A DNA stretch of 64,000 bases. Source: Bacteroides thetaiotaomicron VPI-5482. Lineage in GTDB: Bacteria > Bacteroidota > Bacteroidia > Bacteroidales > Bacteroidaceae. The notes beneath the pieces are model-generated. The model made no database searches. It worked only from the letters and a program-made list of their open reading frames with translations, and had not been told where the DNA came from. Shown in pieces: positions 1 through 8,594 of the stretch. Positions within the stretch are counted from its first letter, which is position 1, and every line of letters begins with the position of its first letter. The stretch is taken from the NCBI RefSeq assembly GCF_000011065.1, contig NC_004663.1:2852001-2916000 (forward strand), read 5' to 3'. The position numbers and the translations under genes were made by a program.

Positions 1-371
1 AACATCGGAATTCCAAGAGGAGTAATGGAGATGTCATCGGCATAGGTTTTAATCTCTTCGTCTTTAAGTTTCATCGGAGTATACCGTGCCTGAAGCATAT
101 CAAAACCAATCTTAAAGATAATTACTCCGCCGGCAATACGGAAACCATTGGTAGAGATACCGAAGAATTTGAAAAGGAACTGCCCGGCAAAGACAAACAC
201 CATCAACGTTATAAACGACACGATGGTGGCACGGCGCACAATAGTCTGTCGCTCCTTATCTGTCATTCCGTGTGTCATGGTCAGAAAGACCGGCATTGTC
301 CCCAAAGGATTGGTCAGCGTAAAGAACGAAGTAAAACAAAGTAAGGCAAATGGCAGAAGCGTACTATCCAT
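1..371 (-). CDS. MarC family integral membrane protein, 3' part missing
   Basis: Reading leftward from an ATG at 371, the frame stays open to the window edge (about 123 codons seen). The start MDSTLLPFALLCF is followed by NPLGTMPVFLTMT and a hydrophobic stretch, then FRIAGGVIIFKIGFDML. This matches the N-terminal half of the MarC/UPF0056 family, about 200-residue inner-membrane proteins with six predicted helices and no settled transport role. An in-frame stop just upstream rules out a longer N terminus. The gene belongs to the host chromosome outside the ICE, and its C terminus lies beyond the left edge. Confidence 0.8.
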   Translation of the reverse strand, partial: MDSTLLPFALLCFTSFFTLTNPLGTMPVFLTMTHGMTDKERQTIVRRATIVSFITLMVFVFAGQFLFKFFGISTNGFRIAGGVIIFKIGFDMLQARYTPMKLKDEEIKTYADDISITPLGIPM

Positions 372-432
372 GATGTTATCGTATTTTATACATTTATTAG
401 ATGCAACAAAAATACGACTTAATCCATAAAAC

Positions 433-1125
433 CTACAATAAATTCATTAATTCTTTCAGTGAATGGATATGATAGGTAGGCTGAAAAGGAAAGACGGTTC
501 GTTCCGTCACATTATAGAAAGCCTGATGCATGCCTACCCCATGCGCTCCGGTAATATCGGCTTCCCAACTGTCACCGATCATTAACGATTCGCGTAACTC
601 GGACTGGGTGGCAGATAAAGCAAAATGAAAGATTTCGGGCCGGGGTTTCAATACGCCGAGGTCCTCCGAAAGAATGATCTTCTTAAAATAACGATCTACT
701 CCTGCCGAACGCATCTTGCGCGACTGCAGTTCGCGGAAACCATTGGAAAGGATATACAGATTATATTGCGGCGCAAGATACTCCAACACTTCTTTGGCAT
801 GGGGCATCAGGCCGCTTTTGGTAGGAATAATGGCAAAGAAATCTTCCGAGAAACGTTCTGCCAAAGCCTCATCCTCCACTCCTACTGCCTGTAAGGGATA
901 AAAAAAACGCTGGCGGTTCAGTTCCTCCTTTGTCACCTTTCCCTCTCCATATTCAAGCCAGAGTTCAGTATTGCGTCGTTGATACAGTGTGTAATAATGA
1001 TCGAATGAATCAAAATAGCGGTCAAATGAATATTTCTGATATACTTCTTCAAAGGTGTCGCGTGCATTTCGTGAGAAAGCCCAGATGGTGTCATCCAGGT
1101 CAAAAAAGAGATTTTTATATTTCAT
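433..1125 (-). CDS. yjjG: HAD-superfamily hydrolase, YjjG-type nucleotidase
   Basis: This 230-residue protein has all the HAD motifs in order: motif I FFDLDDTIW near residue 7 (nucleophile and acid/base aspartates), motif II ILSNGF near 125, the motif III lysine in GVLKPRPEIF near 158, and motif IV MIGDSWEADI near 183. The helical cap and overall length fit the YjjG/YfnB subfamily, which removes phosphate from pyrimidine nucleoside monophosphates, including non-canonical ones, in the cytoplasm. It is a single gene between the MarC-like gene and a lipoprotein gene on the same strand. The subfamily is clear. The exact substrate cannot be read from the sequence. Confidence 0.85.
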   Translation of the reverse strand: MKYKNLFFDLDDTIWAFSRNARDTFEEVYQKYSFDRYFDSFDHYYTLYQRRNTELWLEYGEGKVTKEELNRQRFFYPLQAVGVEDEALAERFSEDFFAIIPTKSGLMPHAKEVLEYLAPQYNLYILSNGFRELQSRKMRSAGVDRYFKKIILSEDLGVLKPRPEIFHFALSATQSELRESLMIGDSWEADITGAHGVGMHQAFYNVTERTVFPFQPTYHIHSLKELMNLL

Positions 1126-1227
1126 TGGCTCCGTGATATATATAATATGAGAAATAAAAAAGCCAATGTGCTAATTTCTTGAATTCAGGAATCAGCACAT
1201 TGGCAATTCTAACCAGGTATGTCTACC

Positions 1228-2082
1228 TTATTTTACCTGAATAACCAAGTATCTGGATACGCTCCAGAATTCGGCAGGATTAGTAATTTTCAAAGTCAGC
1301 TGACCTTTGTCATCTTTCACCAGTTCATAAGAACCTGTCGGATGAGTAGTCAACAACTCAGCACGTTTGGAGTACAACTTGATTTCTTTTGTTGTACGGA
1401 TATCGATCTGAGTAAAATAATCCTTGTTGAAATCAGCGCTCTTCAGCACGTCACCGCTCTGAAGAATCTTCTGGGCTTTCAACTCTGATTTTGTTCCGAA
1501 TACGAACCATGCGGCATTCAGACTCTTATCCTGTTCGGCAACGGTTTTAGCTTTCGCTTCGTTTTCGGCAGCCAAAGATTCTTTGGCAGCAGACAGGTCG
1601 CTGACAGCTGCATCCAGTTCCTGGATACGAATGTTCTTAGATGCCAGTTCTGTCTGAAGTTCTTCGATACGTTGTTGTTTCGCTTTTAATTCAGCAGTCA
1701 GAGCTTCTACAGCTTTCTTCATCTGAGTAGAGTTGTACTTGCTGTTTTTCAGCTGAGCTTCCAGTTTTGCAATCTGAGCTTTGTTTTCTTCCATTTGCTT
1801 GGAGATGAATTCAATGTCAGAAGCAATCTGTTGCTTGGCACTGGCTGAATTTTCGGTAATAGTACCACGCTGCAAGTCCACACGGCTTTCGGCAGCATTG
1901 ATCTTACGGAATCCTTCCTGCACTTCATTGAAAGTTCCCATCATATCATCCAATTCAGCGTTACGCTGTGTCAATTCCATTAAAAGAGAGTCATTTTCAG
2001 CCTTAAGGTCTTTGCTTCCACCTTTAAAGTCACACGAAGCCAACATGGCTGCGCACATAAATAAAACTGCTAACTTTTTCAT
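1228..2082 (-). CDS. coiled-coil lipoprotein of unknown function
   Basis: This 284-residue protein starts with a lipoprotein signal peptide whose lipobox LASC puts the lipidated cysteine at residue 17. Residues about 25-190 are rich in Glu, Lys, Gln, Leu and Ala with heptad-like spacing (for example KAKQQRIEELQTELASKN), so a long coiled coil is expected. The C-terminal 90 residues look globular and beta-rich. The protein is probably anchored to a membrane facing the periplasm. No enzymatic motif is visible. Its start lies 35 bases from the stop of rsmI on the same strand, so the two may share a transcript. Confidence 0.75.
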   Translation of the reverse strand: MKKLAVLFMCAAMLASCDFKGGSKDLKAENDSLLMELTQRNAELDDMMGTFNEVQEGFRKINAAESRVDLQRGTITENSASAKQQIASDIEFISKQMEENKAQIAKLEAQLKNSKYNSTQMKKAVEALTAELKAKQQRIEELQTELASKNIRIQELDAAVSDLSAAKESLAAENEAKAKTVAEQDKSLNAAWFVFGTKSELKAQKILQSGDVLKSADFNKDYFTQIDIRTTKEIKLYSKRAELLTTHPTGSYELVKDDKGQLTLKITNPAEFWSVSRYLVIQVK

Positions 2083-2116
2083 ACGTTTACGTTTTACGTT
2101 TTTAAATGAAGTTATT

Positions 2117-2791
2117 TTAATCGTCTATTCCTGCTAATACTATCACAATCTCGCCCCGGGGCTCGGTAGCGGTAAAGTGTTCTATCAATTCCGCCAAACT
2201 TCCCCGAACGGTTTCTTCGTGGAGTTTGGAAATTTCGCGAGACACGGTTGCCTGACGTTCAGTGCCGAAATATTCGGCAAACTGTGTCAACGTTTTCAAC
2301 AAGCGGTGAGGCGATTCATAAAACACCATAGTACGATGTTCTTCTGCCAATGCCTTCAGTCGTGTCTGTCGTCCTTTCTTCTGAGGGAGGAACCCTTCGA
2401 AGCAGAACTTTTCATTCGGCAGTCCCGATGCTACCAATGCCGGAACAAAAGCTGTCGCTCCCGGCAAACATTGCACTTCGATACCGTTGCGCACACATTC
2501 GCGGACTACCAAAAATCCCGGATCAGAAATCCCGGGTGTTCCGGCATCCGAAATCAATGCCACGGTTTCACCTGCCTTTATTCTATTAACAACACTTTCC
2601 ACCGTTTTATGTTCATTAAATTTGTGATGAGATTGCATTGCATTCTTTATTTCAAAGTGTTTCAGCAAAATACCGGAAGTACGTGTATCCTCTGCCAAAA
2701 TCAGATCGACCTCTTTCAGCACCCTGATTGCCCGAAAGGTCATGTCCTCTAGATTTCCTACCGGCGTAGGTACTACATATAACTTTCCCAT
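2117..2791 (-). CDS. rsmI: 16S rRNA 2'-O-ribose C1402 methyltransferase RsmI
   Basis: The 224-residue protein has the tetrapyrrole-methylase fold signature of RsmI: VVPTPVGNLEDMTFRA at the N terminus, LILAEDTRTSGILL near 30, and the glycine-rich AdoMet loop ISDAGTPGISDPGF near 80. RsmI adds the 2'-O-methyl group on C1402 in the decoding centre of 16S rRNA using S-adenosylmethionine. Many homologues are about 280 residues, but Bacteroidetes versions that lack the C-terminal extension are common and this length fits them. It sits 6 bases from the upstream gene at 2798-3523, suggesting an operon. Confidence 0.92.
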   Translation of the reverse strand: MGKLYVVPTPVGNLEDMTFRAIRVLKEVDLILAEDTRTSGILLKHFEIKNAMQSHHKFNEHKTVESVVNRIKAGETVALISDAGTPGISDPGFLVVRECVRNGIEVQCLPGATAFVPALVASGLPNEKFCFEGFLPQKKGRQTRLKALAEEHRTMVFYESPHRLLKTLTQFAEYFGTERQATVSREISKLHEETVRGSLAELIEHFTATEPRGEIVIVLAGIDD

Positions 2792-2797
2792 AAACTT

Positions 2798-3523
2798 TTA
2801 TGCTGATTGATTAAAATACTTTTTTAGCAACTCCAAAAAGTCGATCATCGCCTCATTCTCTTCGTTTACGCTGACTTTCGAGGCAAGAAATGCCACGGCA
2901 GTCTTATAAGAACTCATGACTGATATCTGCTCGATAACACGGTTCATCAGTTCGGGGTCTCCGCCGAATATCTCACGCGAGAAACGGAAAGAATCATTCA
3001 GGCTGATGGAATGACGTAATCCGGCAGCCATCTTTATGCTTTCGCCCAATACGGCAGTTTTCGGCTCCTCTATCAGAAGCGATTCGTCGTCTTCCGACTC
3101 ATCTTCCGCTTCTTTCTCTTCCATTTCGTCTTCGACAACAGGTTCCTCAATTACTGCTTCTTCCACAACAGTCTGCGGTTCCTGTACTATCACAGGTTCA
3201 TCTTCTCCCGGTGCTGTCGCTTCATTCTCTTCCACGACCTTCTCTTCTATCACCGGACATTCAACTTCCTCTATTACAGGGGCTTGTTCTTCAACAATGG
3301 GGGCTTCACTTTCCGCTTCCGCTACAGGAGAAGGCGAGGCTTCCACCGGCACAGCACTTATCTCTTCCGACAACTGTTCCAAACGCTCCTGCATACGTAG
3401 GATGCTCCGCTTCAACAGTTCAGACAAAGTCTGAGTCGGCTCTTTAGAAAACGTATTCATGAGTAGCTTCAGCTCATGAACATCCAGCTCAATATCTGTT
3501 AATAGCTTCTGTTTCATTTCCAT
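2798..3523 (-). CDS. conserved protein with a Glu/Val-rich acidic linker
   Basis: The 241 residues fall into three parts. An N-terminal helical part (1-60) contains LLMNTFSKEPTQTLSELLKR. A low-complexity acidic linker (about 60-155) is made of repeated PVIEE/VVEE-type units. A C-terminal helical domain follows (about 160-241, SIKMAAGLRHSISLNDSFRF, then EIFGGDPELMN). The C-terminal part recurs in Bacteroidales proteins of unknown function. No signal peptide or membrane segment is present, so it is probably cytoplasmic. It is divergent from tdk and lies just upstream of rsmI. Confidence 0.65.
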   Translation of the reverse strand: MEMKQKLLTDIELDVHELKLLMNTFSKEPTQTLSELLKRSILRMQERLEQLSEEISAVPVEASPSPVAEAESEAPIVEEQAPVIEEVECPVIEEKVVEENEATAPGEDEPVIVQEPQTVVEEAVIEEPVVEDEMEEKEAEDESEDDESLLIEEPKTAVLGESIKMAAGLRHSISLNDSFRFSREIFGGDPELMNRVIEQISVMSSYKTAVAFLASKVSVNEENEAMIDFLELLKKYFNQSA

Positions 3524-3612
3524 CCATTGTTATTATGGTGCGAATGTAGGAATAATTTATGCAATAACTTAAAATAATGGATAATTTAACAGTTCTTGTA
3601 CATCGAATTGTT

Positions 3613-3620
3613 TACCTTTG
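3613..3620 (+). promoter_or_regulatory. Bacteroides minus-7 promoter element for tdk
   Basis: TACCTTTG matches the Bacteroides sigma-ABfr minus-7 consensus TAnnTTTG and lies 39 bases before the tdk ATG. A clear minus-33 TTTG at the usual 19-21 base spacing is not evident. Confidence 0.5.
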
Positions 3621-3658
3621 TCCACTCATTTATTTAATCAAGAAAGCACAAAAATCAC

Positions 3659-4258
3659 ATGGTATTATTTTCAGAAGACCACATACAAGAGACCAGAAGA
3701 AGAGGTAGAATAGAGGTAATCTGCGGTTCAATGTTCTCCGGAAAGACGGAGGAATTGATTCGTAGGATGAAGAGAGCCAAGTTCGCACGCCAGCGTGTAG
3801 AGATATTCAAACCGGCCATCGACACCCGTTATTCGGAAGAAGACGTGGTATCACACGACAGTCATTCCATCGCGTCCACCCCTATCGATTCATCGGCTAG
3901 TATCCTGTTGTTCACTTCTGAAATAGATGTAGTCGGCATCGACGAAGCACAGTTCTTTGATGACGGACTGATTGACGTATGCAGGCAGCTTGCCAATAAC
4001 GGCATCCGTGTCATCATCGCCGGACTGGATATGGACTTTAAAGGGAATCCCTTCGGACCGATGCCTCAATTATGTGCCATTGCCGATGAAGTTTCCAAAG
4101 TTCATGCGATCTGCGTGAAGTGCGGTGATCTGGCATCTTTCTCTCATCGTACCGTCAAGAATGACAAGCAGGTACTTCTAGGAGAGACAGCCGAATACGA
4201 GCCGCTTTGCAGGGAGTGCTACCTCCGTGCACGGGGAGAGGACGGACAGAAGATATAA
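3659..4258 (+). CDS. tdk: thymidine kinase
   Basis: This 199-residue type II thymidine kinase phosphorylates thymidine with ATP in the pyrimidine salvage pathway. Visible motifs are the P-loop CGSMFSGKTEEL at about 22-33, Walker B-like VVGIDEAQFFDDG near 92-104 with the catalytic Glu, and paired zinc cysteines CVKCGD near 153 and CRECYLR near 184 in the lasso domain. The length is standard. It is followed 18 bases later by a membrane protein gene on the same strand, so the two may be co-transcribed. Confidence 0.95.
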   Translation: MVLFSEDHIQETRRRGRIEVICGSMFSGKTEELIRRMKRAKFARQRVEIFKPAIDTRYSEEDVVSHDSHSIASTPIDSSASILLFTSEIDVVGIDEAQFFDDGLIDVCRQLANNGIRVIIAGLDMDFKGNPFGPMPQLCAIADEVSKVHAICVKCGDLASFSHRTVKNDKQVLLGETAEYEPLCRECYLRARGEDGQKI

Positions 4259-4276
4259 ACTCTATTTAAAACATAT

Positions 4277-5410
4277 ATGGAAAGAAAGAAGATAACATTC
4301 GACAGTTTTATACGTGGTTCCATCGGATGTGTACTGGTGGTAGGGATACTAATGCTTGTGGAACGGCTCAGCGGAGTGTTATTACCTTTCTTTATAGCCT
4401 GGCTGATCGCCTACATGGTTTATCCGTTAGTCAAGTTTTTCCAGTATAAGCTACGGTTAAAGAGCCGTATTGTTTCTATCTTCTGCTCCTTGTTTCTGAT
4501 CACTCTTGTCGGAGTATCCTTATTTTATCTGTTGGTACCTCCCATGATTTCGGAAATAGGCAGGATGAATGACTTACTGGTAACCTACCTCACCAATGGA
4601 GCCGGGAATAATGTGCCCAAGAATCTTTCCGAATTCATTCATGAGAATATTGATCTTCAGGCGCTCAACCGTATATTAAGCGAAGAGAATATTCTTGCAG
4701 CCATCAAAGATACAGTGCCCAGAGTTTGGGCCCTGCTTGCGGAGTCGCTCAATATCCTGTTCAGCATTCTCGCCTCCTTTATCATATTACTATATGTAAT
4801 CTTTATATTGCTGGATTATGAAGTCATAGCCGAAGGATGGCTGCATCTGCTGCCCAACAAGTATCGTACCTTCGCATCCAACCTCGTACATGATGTACAG
4901 GACGGCATGAATCGGTATTTCCGTGGTCAGGCACTGGTTGCCTTTTGTGTGGGGATTCTGTTCAGTATAGGCTTCCTTATTATCGATTTTCCGATGGCTA
5001 TCGCTCTAGGGCTTTTCATTGGAGCGCTTAATATGGTTCCTTACCTGCAAATCATCGGTTTCCTCCCTACGGTCCTATTGGCGATCCTTAAAGCTGCCGA
5101 TACGGGAGAGAATTTCTGGATTATCATTGCATGCGCACTGGCAGTCTTCGCCATCGTCCAAATTATACAGGATACTTTCCTCGTCCCCAAAATCATGGGA
5201 AAGATTACGGGGCTGAATCCTGCCATCATCCTTTTATCCCTTTCTATATGGGGTTCATTAATGGGAATGCTGGGCATGATCATTGCCTTGCCTCTGACTA
5301 CTTTGATGCTTTCCTACTATCAACGCTTTATTATCAACAAAGAAAGAATAAAATATGATGAAGTAGAAACTACTGATAATCAAGAAACAAGCGATAAAGA
5401 GGAAAAATAA
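4277..5410 (+). CDS. AI-2E family transporter (PerM-like)
   Basis: This 377-residue polytopic membrane protein has N-terminal helices around 15-90, a soluble central insertion (about 95-150) and a C-terminal helix cluster with the family signature (GLFIGALNMVPYLQII near 245, then PKIMGKITGLNPAIILLSL). The acidic tail (TTDNQETSDKEEK) is cytoplasmic. The AI-2E exporter family is named for a proposed autoinducer-2 export role, but many members act in other ways, such as ion antiport, so the substrate is open. It is the last host gene before the tRNA and ICE. Confidence 0.8.
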   Translation: MERKKITFDSFIRGSIGCVLVVGILMLVERLSGVLLPFFIAWLIAYMVYPLVKFFQYKLRLKSRIVSIFCSLFLITLVGVSLFYLLVPPMISEIGRMNDLLVTYLTNGAGNNVPKNLSEFIHENIDLQALNRILSEENILAAIKDTVPRVWALLAESLNILFSILASFIILLYVIFILLDYEVIAEGWLHLLPNKYRTFASNLVHDVQDGMNRYFRGQALVAFCVGILFSIGFLIIDFPMAIALGLFIGALNMVPYLQIIGFLPTVLLAILKAADTGENFWIIIACALAVFAIVQIIQDTFLVPKIMGKITGLNPAIILLSLSIWGSLMGMLGMIIALPLTTLMLSYYQRFIINKERIKYDEVETTDNQETSDKEEK

Positions 5411-5434
5411 TTGGAACTTTTTTCTACGAAACAC

Positions 5435-5464
5435 TTGCAAATTAAATAAAAGTAACTACCTTTG
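5435..5464 (+). promoter_or_regulatory. promoter of tRNA-Lys
   Basis: TTG at 5435-5437, 19 bases, then TACCTTTG at 5457-5464. This is a good Bacteroides minus-33/minus-7 pair ending 40 bases before the tRNA. Confidence 0.7.
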
Positions 5465-5504
5465 CACCCGCAATCAGGAAATAACTGATTCGCAAATAAG
5501 GATT

Positions 5505-5577
5505 GATTCAGTAGCTCAGCAGGTAGAGCACAACACTTTTAATGTTGGGGTCCTGGGTTCGAGCCCCAGCTGGATCA
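5505..5577 (+). tRNA. tRNA-Lys (anticodon TTT)
   Basis: The 73-base cloverleaf is complete. The acceptor GATTCAG pairs with CTGGATC (one G-U pair) with discriminator A at 5577. The D-arm is followed by the anticodon loop CTTTTAA (anticodon TTT), and the T-arm is CTGGG-TTCGAGC-CCCAG. CCA is not encoded. The ICE integrase gene lies directly downstream, so the 3' end of this gene is the probable attachment site. Confidence 0.95.
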
Positions 5578-5613
5578 CTTAGAAGAAATGAAAATACTCC
5601 GACAAACTAAGAC

Positions 5614-5650
5614 AAAGCTCTTTAAACCAGTGGTTTAAGGAGCTTTTTTC
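5614..5650 (+). terminator. rho-independent terminator after tRNA-Lys
   Basis: A 15-bp stem (AAGCTCTTTAAACCA with TGGTTTAAGGAGCTT, one mismatched pair) with almost no loop is followed by a T run. It would end the tRNA transcript. Whether it is host or ICE sequence depends on where the att core lies. Confidence 0.75.
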
Positions 5651-5704
5651 TTACCCGCCTACGACAGAAAAAAGACCTCAAAAAGCCACCCTGTGAAGAT
5701 TAAT

Positions 5705-5754
5705 CGTTACTAATTCGTTACGGTTTTCCGTTACGATAAAAACCGTAACGAATT
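5705..5754. repeat. CGTTAC repeats with a 16-bp perfect inverted repeat
   Basis: AATTCGTTACGGTTTT at 5712-5727 and its exact reverse complement at 5739-5754 flank an 11-base spacer. CGTTAC also occurs at 5705 and 5729, and again near 5804. Placed between the tRNA att site and the integrase promoter, these are candidate arm-type binding sites for the integrase or an excision factor. Function is inferred from position only. Confidence 0.5.
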
Positions 5755-5822
5755 TATAGGTAAGTCGCTCATTTGTCGAATATTGGCAGTCGAAAGTCAT
5801 AGCCGTTACGGAATGAACAAAT

Positions 5823-5830
5823 TAACTTTG
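5823..5830 (+). promoter_or_regulatory. minus-7 element of the integrase gene
   Basis: TAACTTTG fits TAnnTTTG and lies 21 bases before the chosen ATG at 5852. GAAAGGAG sits directly between them as a ribosome binding site. This supports 5852 rather than the upstream in-frame ATG at 5783. Confidence 0.55.
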
Positions 5831-5851
5831 CAACAAGAAAGGAGTTACGGT

Positions 5852-7111
5852 ATGAAATCGACATTCAAGACACTCTTCTATTTAAAGAAGAACGAACCGA
5901 AGAAAAACGGTCATGTAGTAATAATGGTACGTATCACGGTGGACGGTGATCAGGTGCAATTCAGCAGCAAGTTGGATATACACCCCGATAACTGGGACAC
6001 GAAAACGGGAAGAGCCGTCATCAACAAACAGAGTGCGGACAAGAAAGAAAACCTCAGGGTATCCTCACTTAACAAGACACTGGACGAGATACGTTCGGCC
6101 ATCACCATGCACTACACACGCATGATGAACGTGGACGGTTACGCACTGCCGGAAAAAATCAGGAACGCATTCCTGGGATTGGAGGAAAAGGAGAAAACAC
6201 TCATCAGTTACTTCACCCAGCACAATGAACAGTATGCAAAGAAGGTCGGCAAGACTGCCACGCAAAAGACCTATTCCCGCTACGAACTGACCAAGCAGCG
6301 GATGATAGAGTTCTTGCAAAAGGAATACAAGTTGTCGGACATTCCCGTGAAGGAAATCACCGTCACCCACATCGAGAACTTCTACCTTTATTTGCGTCAG
6401 GAATGTGAGGTAAGCAACAATACCGCCATGAAATTTGTACAACGTTTCCATACGATACTGTTGTTTGCCCAGAAAAGCGGATTGAGCTTCATTGATCCCT
6501 TCGGGAATTTCAGGTTCAATTTTGACAAGACCGACAGAGGGTATCTCACGCAGGAGGAAATTGACACGATCTATTATAAGGAGTTCAAATCAAAGCGGTT
6601 GGAACACGTGCGTGACGCTTTCATCTTTAGCTGTTATACCGGTTTGCCCTACTGTGACATCTATACGCTTTCAAGCGAGGACATAAAGATCGGGGTGGAC
6701 GGCAAGAAGTGGATTATGAAAGACAGGGGTAAAACCGGCGTGGAATCATTCATTCCCCTACTGCAAATACCGTTGGATATTCTCGCCAAATACGAGGGCA
6801 AGTTGAAAGATGGAAGATTGCTTCCGGTAATCAGTAACCAGAAGATGAATGAATATTTGGCGGAGATAGCCGCAATTTGCCAAATCAACAAACGGATCAC
6901 CTACCATCTCGCCCGGCATTCGTTCGCCACGGAAATCTGCCTTACCAAAGGCGTTCCCATTGAAAGCGTATCCAAGATGCTCGGACACACCAACATTCAG
7001 ACCACACAGATTTATGCCCGTGTGGTGGACAGAAAGTTGAGCCATGACATGAATATGCTGGATCGAAAACTAAAAAATATGCAAAAAGGTACGACGCAAA
7101 ACGCTGTATGA
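5852..7111 (+). CDS. int: ICE tyrosine recombinase (integrase)
   Basis: From ATG 5852 the protein has 419 residues: an N-terminal arm-binding-like domain (MKSTFKTLFYLKKNEPKK), a SAM-like core-binding domain (about 95-210) and a C-terminal catalytic domain. The catalytic domain has HLARHSFA near 351 (H-x-x-R box), LGHTNIQTTQIYARV near 374, and the nucleophilic Tyr near 387. At the first Arg position it reads CYTGLPYCDIYTL, lacking the usual Arg after TGL, as in several Bacteroidetes integrases. It would integrate and excise the ICE at the tRNA-Lys 3' end and points away from that site, the usual layout. An in-frame ATG at 5783 would add 23 unlikely residues. Confidence 0.9.
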   Translation: MKSTFKTLFYLKKNEPKKNGHVVIMVRITVDGDQVQFSSKLDIHPDNWDTKTGRAVINKQSADKKENLRVSSLNKTLDEIRSAITMHYTRMMNVDGYALPEKIRNAFLGLEEKEKTLISYFTQHNEQYAKKVGKTATQKTYSRYELTKQRMIEFLQKEYKLSDIPVKEITVTHIENFYLYLRQECEVSNNTAMKFVQRFHTILLFAQKSGLSFIDPFGNFRFNFDKTDRGYLTQEEIDTIYYKEFKSKRLEHVRDAFIFSCYTGLPYCDIYTLSSEDIKIGVDGKKWIMKDRGKTGVESFIPLLQIPLDILAKYEGKLKDGRLLPVISNQKMNEYLAEIAAICQINKRITYHLARHSFATEICLTKGVPIESVSKMLGHTNIQTTQIYARVVDRKLSHDMNMLDRKLKNMQKGTTQNAV

Positions 7112-7157
7112 ATAAACAAATCATTATATTGTCACACCATTTAAAAAACAACGCCTT

Positions 7158-7571
7158 ATGGAAAATAGAGGATACATCACCATCACCGGTTTGGAAAACA
7201 AGGATGAACAACCCATCGTCAGTGTAAAGATAGAGAACGGCAACGTATGGATGACCAAGCACGAACTTGCCCGTCTGTTCGGAGTGTTCGTTCAGACAAT
7301 AGACGCCAATGTGCGCTCCATCCTCAAATCCCGCCTGCTTTACGACGGCGACGTGACCATAACCGAGAAACAGGACAAAAGCATTGTTACCTATTATAAT
7401 CTGGAAGCGATCATATTTCTCAGCTTCCGCATCAACACCTATTGCACGAAGCTGTTTCGTGAGTGGGTACTCAACTCCCTGTGCGAGTACAAACGCCTGC
7501 AAGAGAAAAAGCCCGAAGTCCTTGTTGTTTTCCATCCCGACAGCAACCGGACTACCATTTCTTATAACTAA
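7158..7571 (+). CDS. RhuM-like protein
   Basis: The 137-residue protein reads VSVKIENGNVWMTKHELARLFGVFVQTIDANVRSIL-type sequence at 25-60, then TYYNLEAIIFLSFRINT near 90 and LFREWVLNSL near 112. This is the KilA-N/RhuM-like pattern: helix-turn-helix-like N-terminal half, then a Y-N-L-D/E-x-I box and an F-R-x-W box. Such proteins are common on mobile elements. The name comes from a Salmonella pathogenicity-island gene and the biochemical role is unknown. It is half the size of full RhuM proteins (about 330 residues). It follows int by 46 bases. Confidence 0.6.
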   Translation: MENRGYITITGLENKDEQPIVSVKIENGNVWMTKHELARLFGVFVQTIDANVRSILKSRLLYDGDVTITEKQDKSIVTYYNLEAIIFLSFRINTYCTKLFREWVLNSLCEYKRLQEKKPEVLVVFHPDSNRTTISYN

Positions 7572-7672
7572 CGTGCATAGAAACCTGTAAATAGCGAGCC
7601 TTACCCGAAAATCCAACGGGCAAGGCCTCTTTTTCTCCCGAAATTTCTATCTTTACGCCAAATAACAATGTC

Positions 7673-8593
7673 ATGATAGAAAACCTCACCATATCCGTAT
7701 CCTTCAGCGAGGTGGAGGAAGCCCATATCAGCAACTATTTTCGCCTTTCCGAAATGTCCGGCGAGTTTCTGATTATCCAAAGGTCTGACAATACCTTCTA
7801 CTTCCTTTGCACCAATAACTGTGACATCGTGAGCATCTGCCAATCTTTTGATTGGTATATTGTATCAAAAGACACTTTCAATGACCACCTGATAATCGGC
7901 ATTGGTTTATCGGATAAAGAAAGTATCAACGGAGAACTCTATCGGGTACAGGATGAAACCACGCTCACCCTTTGGCGTGATATACTCCACTTTACTTTCG
8001 AGAGCGATTTCGTGCGCCGGTTCTTCCCATACAATACCCATTTCAAAGGCAAGATGCGTATCGACGGAGCCTTGTGTTTCTATATCCACGATTATTACCC
8101 GACCAGATGCAAGGACATATCGGTATCTGACAGAAAGACGAGCAATCTGGTATTTAGATTTAAAGAAGGACGACAAGCAGCCCTTGTCGCCAAGATCTTC
8201 TCGCTTTGTATCGCCCGGATGCCGTTCTTTAAGGAGAAAGCCGCCAACGCCGTGCTGATCCCCATACCAGCGGCAACCCGTGAACGGAACATCACCCGCT
8301 TCGCCCGTTTTTGCAGCCTTCTCTCACGTCGGCTTAAAGTCGTGGACGGATTTCGTGCCACATGGATAAAAGAAGACCGTGAGCAGATGAAAGGAACTCA
8401 CGGACAAGACAAGTTATCCAACTTGATCTTTCACCCCGATTATTTTAAAGGCCGGGACGTATTTTTAATAGATGACATTATCTCTTCCGGCGAGAACTTC
8501 ACGCAAATGAAACGAAAACTGATACAACTCGGTGCAAAATCCGTTACCGGTTTGTTTTTAGGTAAAACAATAAAGTCTGAAAATCAAAAGTAA
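7673..8593 (+). CDS. phosphoribosyltransferase-like protein
   Basis: The 306-residue protein has an N-terminal region (1-180) that I do not recognise. Its C-terminal region resembles type I phosphoribosyltransferases: NAVLIPIPAATRERN near 202 and VFLIDDIISSGENF near 268, the hydrophobic-DD-xxxSG PRPP-binding loop. It could bind a phosphoribosyl nucleotide or act as a sensor. No substrate is indicated. The next gene begins one base after its stop codon, so the two are translationally coupled and probably work together. Confidence 0.55.
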   Translation: MIENLTISVSFSEVEEAHISNYFRLSEMSGEFLIIQRSDNTFYFLCTNNCDIVSICQSFDWYIVSKDTFNDHLIIGIGLSDKESINGELYRVQDETTLTLWRDILHFTFESDFVRRFFPYNTHFKGKMRIDGALCFYIHDYYPTRCKDISVSDRKTSNLVFRFKEGRQAALVAKIFSLCIARMPFFKEKAANAVLIPIPAATRERNITRFARFCSLLSRRLKVVDGFRATWIKEDREQMKGTHGQDKLSNLIFHPDYFKGRDVFLIDDIISSGENFTQMKRKLIQLGAKSVTGLFLGKTIKSENQK

Positions 8594-8594
8594 T

